In this document: positions 31,869 to 34,064 of the stretch, piece after piece
Position numbering within the stretch: the first letter of the stretch is position 1
How the letters are laid out: each line of letters begins with the position of its first letter
Assembly: GCA_944325565.1 (NCBI GenBank)
Contig: CALVAT010000010.1
Span: 1-34,064 of the forward strand
Length of the DNA: 34,064 nucleotides
Origin: Candidatus Gastranaerophilales bacterium
GTDB lineage: Bacteria > Cyanobacteriota > Vampirovibrionia > Gastranaerophilales > Gastranaerophilaceae
Direction of reading: 5' to 3'
Translations under genes and position numbers: made by a program
The notes under the pieces: model-generated
The model's input: the letters and a program-made list of their open reading frames with translations, nothing else
Told to the model about the DNA's origin: nothing
Database searches by the model: none

Positions 31869-33203
31869 ATGTTATTAGAATTTAAAGCTCAAAATTACAG
31901 ATCTTTTAAAGATGAATTTGTTTTTTCAATGGAAGCAGATAAAGCTAAAAAAGATCTATATTACAGTATATTAAAAGAATCAATAGAAAACAAACAATAT
32001 AATGCATTATGTTCTTCCGTAATTTATGGACCTAATGCTGCTGGAAAATCTAATATAATAGAGGCACTAGATACTTTTCGATTGATTGTTGAGAGAGGTC
32101 ATATAAGAAATTGTCAGGTGACAAACTGGGCTACAACTCCCAATAAGGCAGGTTATCAACTTGATTTAATTCCGAATAATAAACAAAAAAACAAACCGGT
32201 TAAGTTCTTTATCAAATTTATTTCTTGCGGTGTTCTTTTTGAATATGGTTTGAAAGTTGATTTAGGAAATTTTATTGATAAAAAATATCAACATAAAATT
32301 TTAGAAGAAGAATTACGTATAAACACGGGTTTAATGTTTCACCGAAAACAAACTGTAAAATTTCCCGGTATACAGCAATATCAAAAATACAAAGAATATG
32401 TGGTAATGGAAAATATTTCCAATGGCATGAATATGGTCCAAAAAACATTAAAAGAGGATGAATTGTTTTTAACAAATGGTTTTAAAACAATATTTTCTCC
32501 AAAATTAGTGGATATATTTACGAATTGGATGAAAAATAAATTGTTGATATTATTTCATTCCGAGGCATATCGTTCATCTATGAATTGGGGCAACAATATG
32601 AATAATTTATTGATACTGCCCGAATATATGCAAAATTTTATAAATGAAATAGGACTAAATTCAAATAAACTCTGCTTTTTAAGAAGGGATGAAAATGCAG
32701 ACTCTCAATTATGTTCGTTATTTAACAATACGATAATTCCAGCAGAACTTGTAGAATCATACGGAACGATTCGTCTGGTTCATTTACTTCTGCCATTATT
32801 GTACACATTTATAAATGGTACTGTTATGGTTGCAGATGAATTCGATTCTTCGCTACACCCGATGGTTGTTATGAGTATTATTAATTTATTCCATAATCCG
32901 GATATTAATAAAAATAATGCACAGCTTATATTTAATACACACAATCCTATATTTTTAAATAAAGATTTATTCAGACGTGATGAAATAAAATTTGTTGACA
33001 GAAGTGATAGTCAGTATAGTGAATTGTACACATTGGCTGATTTTCCTACTTCTGGAAAATGTTCGGTAAAAACTACTGACTATATGAAAAATTATTTTGT
33101 AAGCAGATACGGAGCAATACGTAATATAGATTTTACAAACTTTTTTGAAAAAATGATTAACAATTCTAAGCTCAAATTGGAAATTACCAAAAATGCCAAA
33201 TAG
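31869..33203 (+). CDS. RloA-like AAA15/OLD-type ATPase
   Basis: This 444-aa ABC/SMC-like ATPase matches the RloA and AAA15 family. It opens MLLEFKAQNYRSFKDE, then Walker A GPNAAGKS (54-61), a long helical/mixed insertion, TIRLVHLLLPLLYTF (signature-like region), Walker B VMVADEFDSSLHP (D323, E324) and the H-switch NTHNPIFLN. The gene overlaps the RloB-like gene by 11 bases. Such ATPases pair with a Toprim or RloB effector in phage-defence modules, for example PARIS, whose ATPase is of the same kind. By analogy it would sense an invader and release or activate the partner. Confidence 0.85.
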   Translation: MLLEFKAQNYRSFKDEFVFSMEADKAKKDLYYSILKESIENKQYNALCSSVIYGPNAAGKSNIIEALDTFRLIVERGHIRNCQVTNWATTPNKAGYQLDLIPNNKQKNKPVKFFIKFISCGVLFEYGLKVDLGNFIDKKYQHKILEEELRINTGLMFHRKQTVKFPGIQQYQKYKEYVVMENISNGMNMVQKTLKEDELFLTNGFKTIFSPKLVDIFTNWMKNKLLILFHSEAYRSSMNWGNNMNNLLILPEYMQNFINEIGLNSNKLCFLRRDENADSQLCSLFNNTIIPAELVESYGTIRLVHLLLPLLYTFINGTVMVADEFDSSLHPMVVMSIINLFHNPDINKNNAQLIFNTHNPIFLNKDLFRRDEIKFVDRSDSQYSELYTLADFPTSGKCSVKTTDYMKNYFVSRYGAIRNIDFTNFFEKMINNSKLKLEITKNAK

Positions 33204-33843
33204 ACCTATAACACAAAAATATACCTTTGGAGTAGAAGGTTATACAGAAAAATGGTATTTGGAATGGATGCGAGACTTAATAAATTCCAATACTAATTGT
33301 AAGAACCTGAGATGCGAAGTTGCTATTCCTTATATTGGCAGAAGTCCGAAAAAAACACGGTTACGTATAACTTCCTTAACAAATGATAAATGTTATTTTT
33401 TAGCTGATAGAGAAACTCCTGACAAAGAACAAGATTTTATAAGGTTAGTTAGCGAGTTAAGACCACGAATAGGAGAACCAAGAATAACATTTACTTTGGG
33501 ATATTGTAATATATCATTTGAATTATGGATGTTGCTCCACGTTACAAATTTTACAGCCCCTGTAGTAAGACCAGAGGATTACTTAAGGGCAATAAATAAT
33601 AACTTTGGTACCTCATTTCAAAATTTAGATGAATTTAAAGAGGAAAGAAACTTTAAAAATATTTTACAGCCATTGACTGTTCAAAATATTATGTGTGCTG
33701 TCAAAAGAGCAGAAATTATACAAAAAGATAATGAAGAAAACGGATTTAGGCAAAATAGTTTTGTTCGCTATTATAATGAAAATCCATCATTATCTATACA
33801 TGAGATAGTAAAAAGCATTATGGATGATTTTGGTTTTGTTTAA
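33193..33843 (+). CDS. RloB-like protein (Toprim-type effector)
   Basis: This 216-aa protein looks like RloB: TFGVEGYTEKWYLEWM near the start (E15, E19), CYFLADRETPD at 67-77, where Toprim proteins carry DxD, and ISFELWMLLHVTNF (107-120), the family's SFExWxLLH block. The acidic pair here reads D72-R-E74, so the second Asp is Glu. RloB proteins are thought to be nucleases activated by the adjacent ATPase. The start lies 11 bases inside the rloA-like gene. No terminator follows clearly; the next frame is convergent. Confidence 0.8.
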   Translation: MPNRPITQKYTFGVEGYTEKWYLEWMRDLINSNTNCKNLRCEVAIPYIGRSPKKTRLRITSLTNDKCYFLADRETPDKEQDFIRLVSELRPRIGEPRITFTLGYCNISFELWMLLHVTNFTAPVVRPEDYLRAINNNFGTSFQNLDEFKEERNFKNILQPLTVQNIMCAVKRAEIIQKDNEENGFRQNSFVRYYNENPSLSIHEIVKSIMDDFGFV

Positions 33844-33890
33844 AGTGACAGCAAAAATTTATCAATATAAAAAGCTGTGTCAGTTTTATC

Positions 33891-34064
33891 TTATTCCTGA
33901 GTAAATAACATATTCTTCAACACAAGCTGCTGATATTTTTGTTTAAAGTATTCTGTTTGTTCTGACGTAAGCTCCTGGGGCTTTCTAGGCTTTAGAACAA
34001 TTTTTTCTCCCTGAGCAGGTCTTTTAAAATACTTTTTGTATTCATTTTTATATTTTGTCATCAT
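33891..34064 (-). CDS. Small hypothetical protein at the right edge
   Basis: A minus-strand frame of 57 codons runs from ATGATG at 34064 to TAA at 33893-33891. The product (MMTKYKNEYKKYFKRPAQ... ending NMLFTQE) is basic and rich in Lys, Gln and Tyr, probably a helical small protein. The first codon coincides with the window edge, so the true start may lie outside. Codon use is like that of its neighbours. Function unknown. Confidence 0.5.
   Translation of the reverse strand: MMTKYKNEYKKYFKRPAQGEKIVLKPRKPQELTSEQTEYFKQKYQQLVLKNMLFTQE

Overview
This 34 kb window is low-GC bacterial chromosome, densely packed with genes on both strands. It probably comes from a non-photosynthetic cyanobacterial lineage of the gut Melainabacteria/Gastranaerophilales type. 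That placement is an inference from gene content. The small DprA-like Rossmann protein at 29859-30425 has the form I know from Cyanobacteria. The prepilin-like protein at 13992-14651 has a FSLAEALITL leader of the kind abundant in that order. The rubrerythrin has its rubredoxin domain at the N-terminus, as in strict anaerobes. There are no tRNA or rRNA genes, CRISPR arrays or insertion sequences that I could recognise.

Layout. 1-228: a repeat-like sequence inside an open frame running off the left edge, with an 11-G run. 497-2170: branched-chain aminotransferase plus an MlaE-type permease. 2326-4932: ClpB. 5017-5715: a HEPN/MNT toxin-antitoxin-like pair in which the HEPN gene is split by a frameshift, followed by a repeat-rich spacer. 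5957-6622: lineage orphan. 6694-7765 (minus): dUTPase and SerB-like phosphatase. 7832-9280 (minus): large orphan with HNH-like elements. 9378-10382 (minus): acyl-CoA dehydratase activase. 10500-12695: orphans leading into PrmC. 12814-13365: rubrerythrin behind a PerR/Fur-like operator. 13520-13810 (minus): HU. 13992-17121: a likely operon of pilin-like protein, dCMP deaminase, peptide deformylase, Met-tRNA formyltransferase and chorismate mutase. 17118-17861 (minus): CxxC-rich metal-binding protein. 17927-19741: MutL. 19743-20750 (minus): GT17 glycosyltransferase. 20972-23900: 4-alpha-glucanotransferase and NagA. 24016-24204: small orphan. 24302-25225 (minus): DnaQ-like exonuclease. 25399-26262: a long structured leader and a lytic transglycosylase. 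26370-27050: NrtR-like regulator. 27136-29670 (minus): PcrA/UvrD helicase. 29859-30425: DprA-like protein. 30640-33843: defence-like islet with a stand-alone HsdR N-terminal-domain protein and a RloA/RloB-type ATPase-Toprim pair. 33891-34064 (minus): small orphan at the right edge.

Most of the window is housekeeping: translation start and release (def, fmt, prmC), nucleotide pool control (dut, dCMP deaminase), DNA repair (mutL, pcrA, dnaQ-like), stress (clpB, rubrerythrin) and carbohydrate turnover (malQ, nagA). The accessory parts most worth attention are the broken HEPN/MNT module, the RloA/RloB islet, the structured leader in front of the lytic transglycosylase, and the PerR-like box on the rubrerythrin promoter. 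All functions come from reading motifs by eye. No database search was run.
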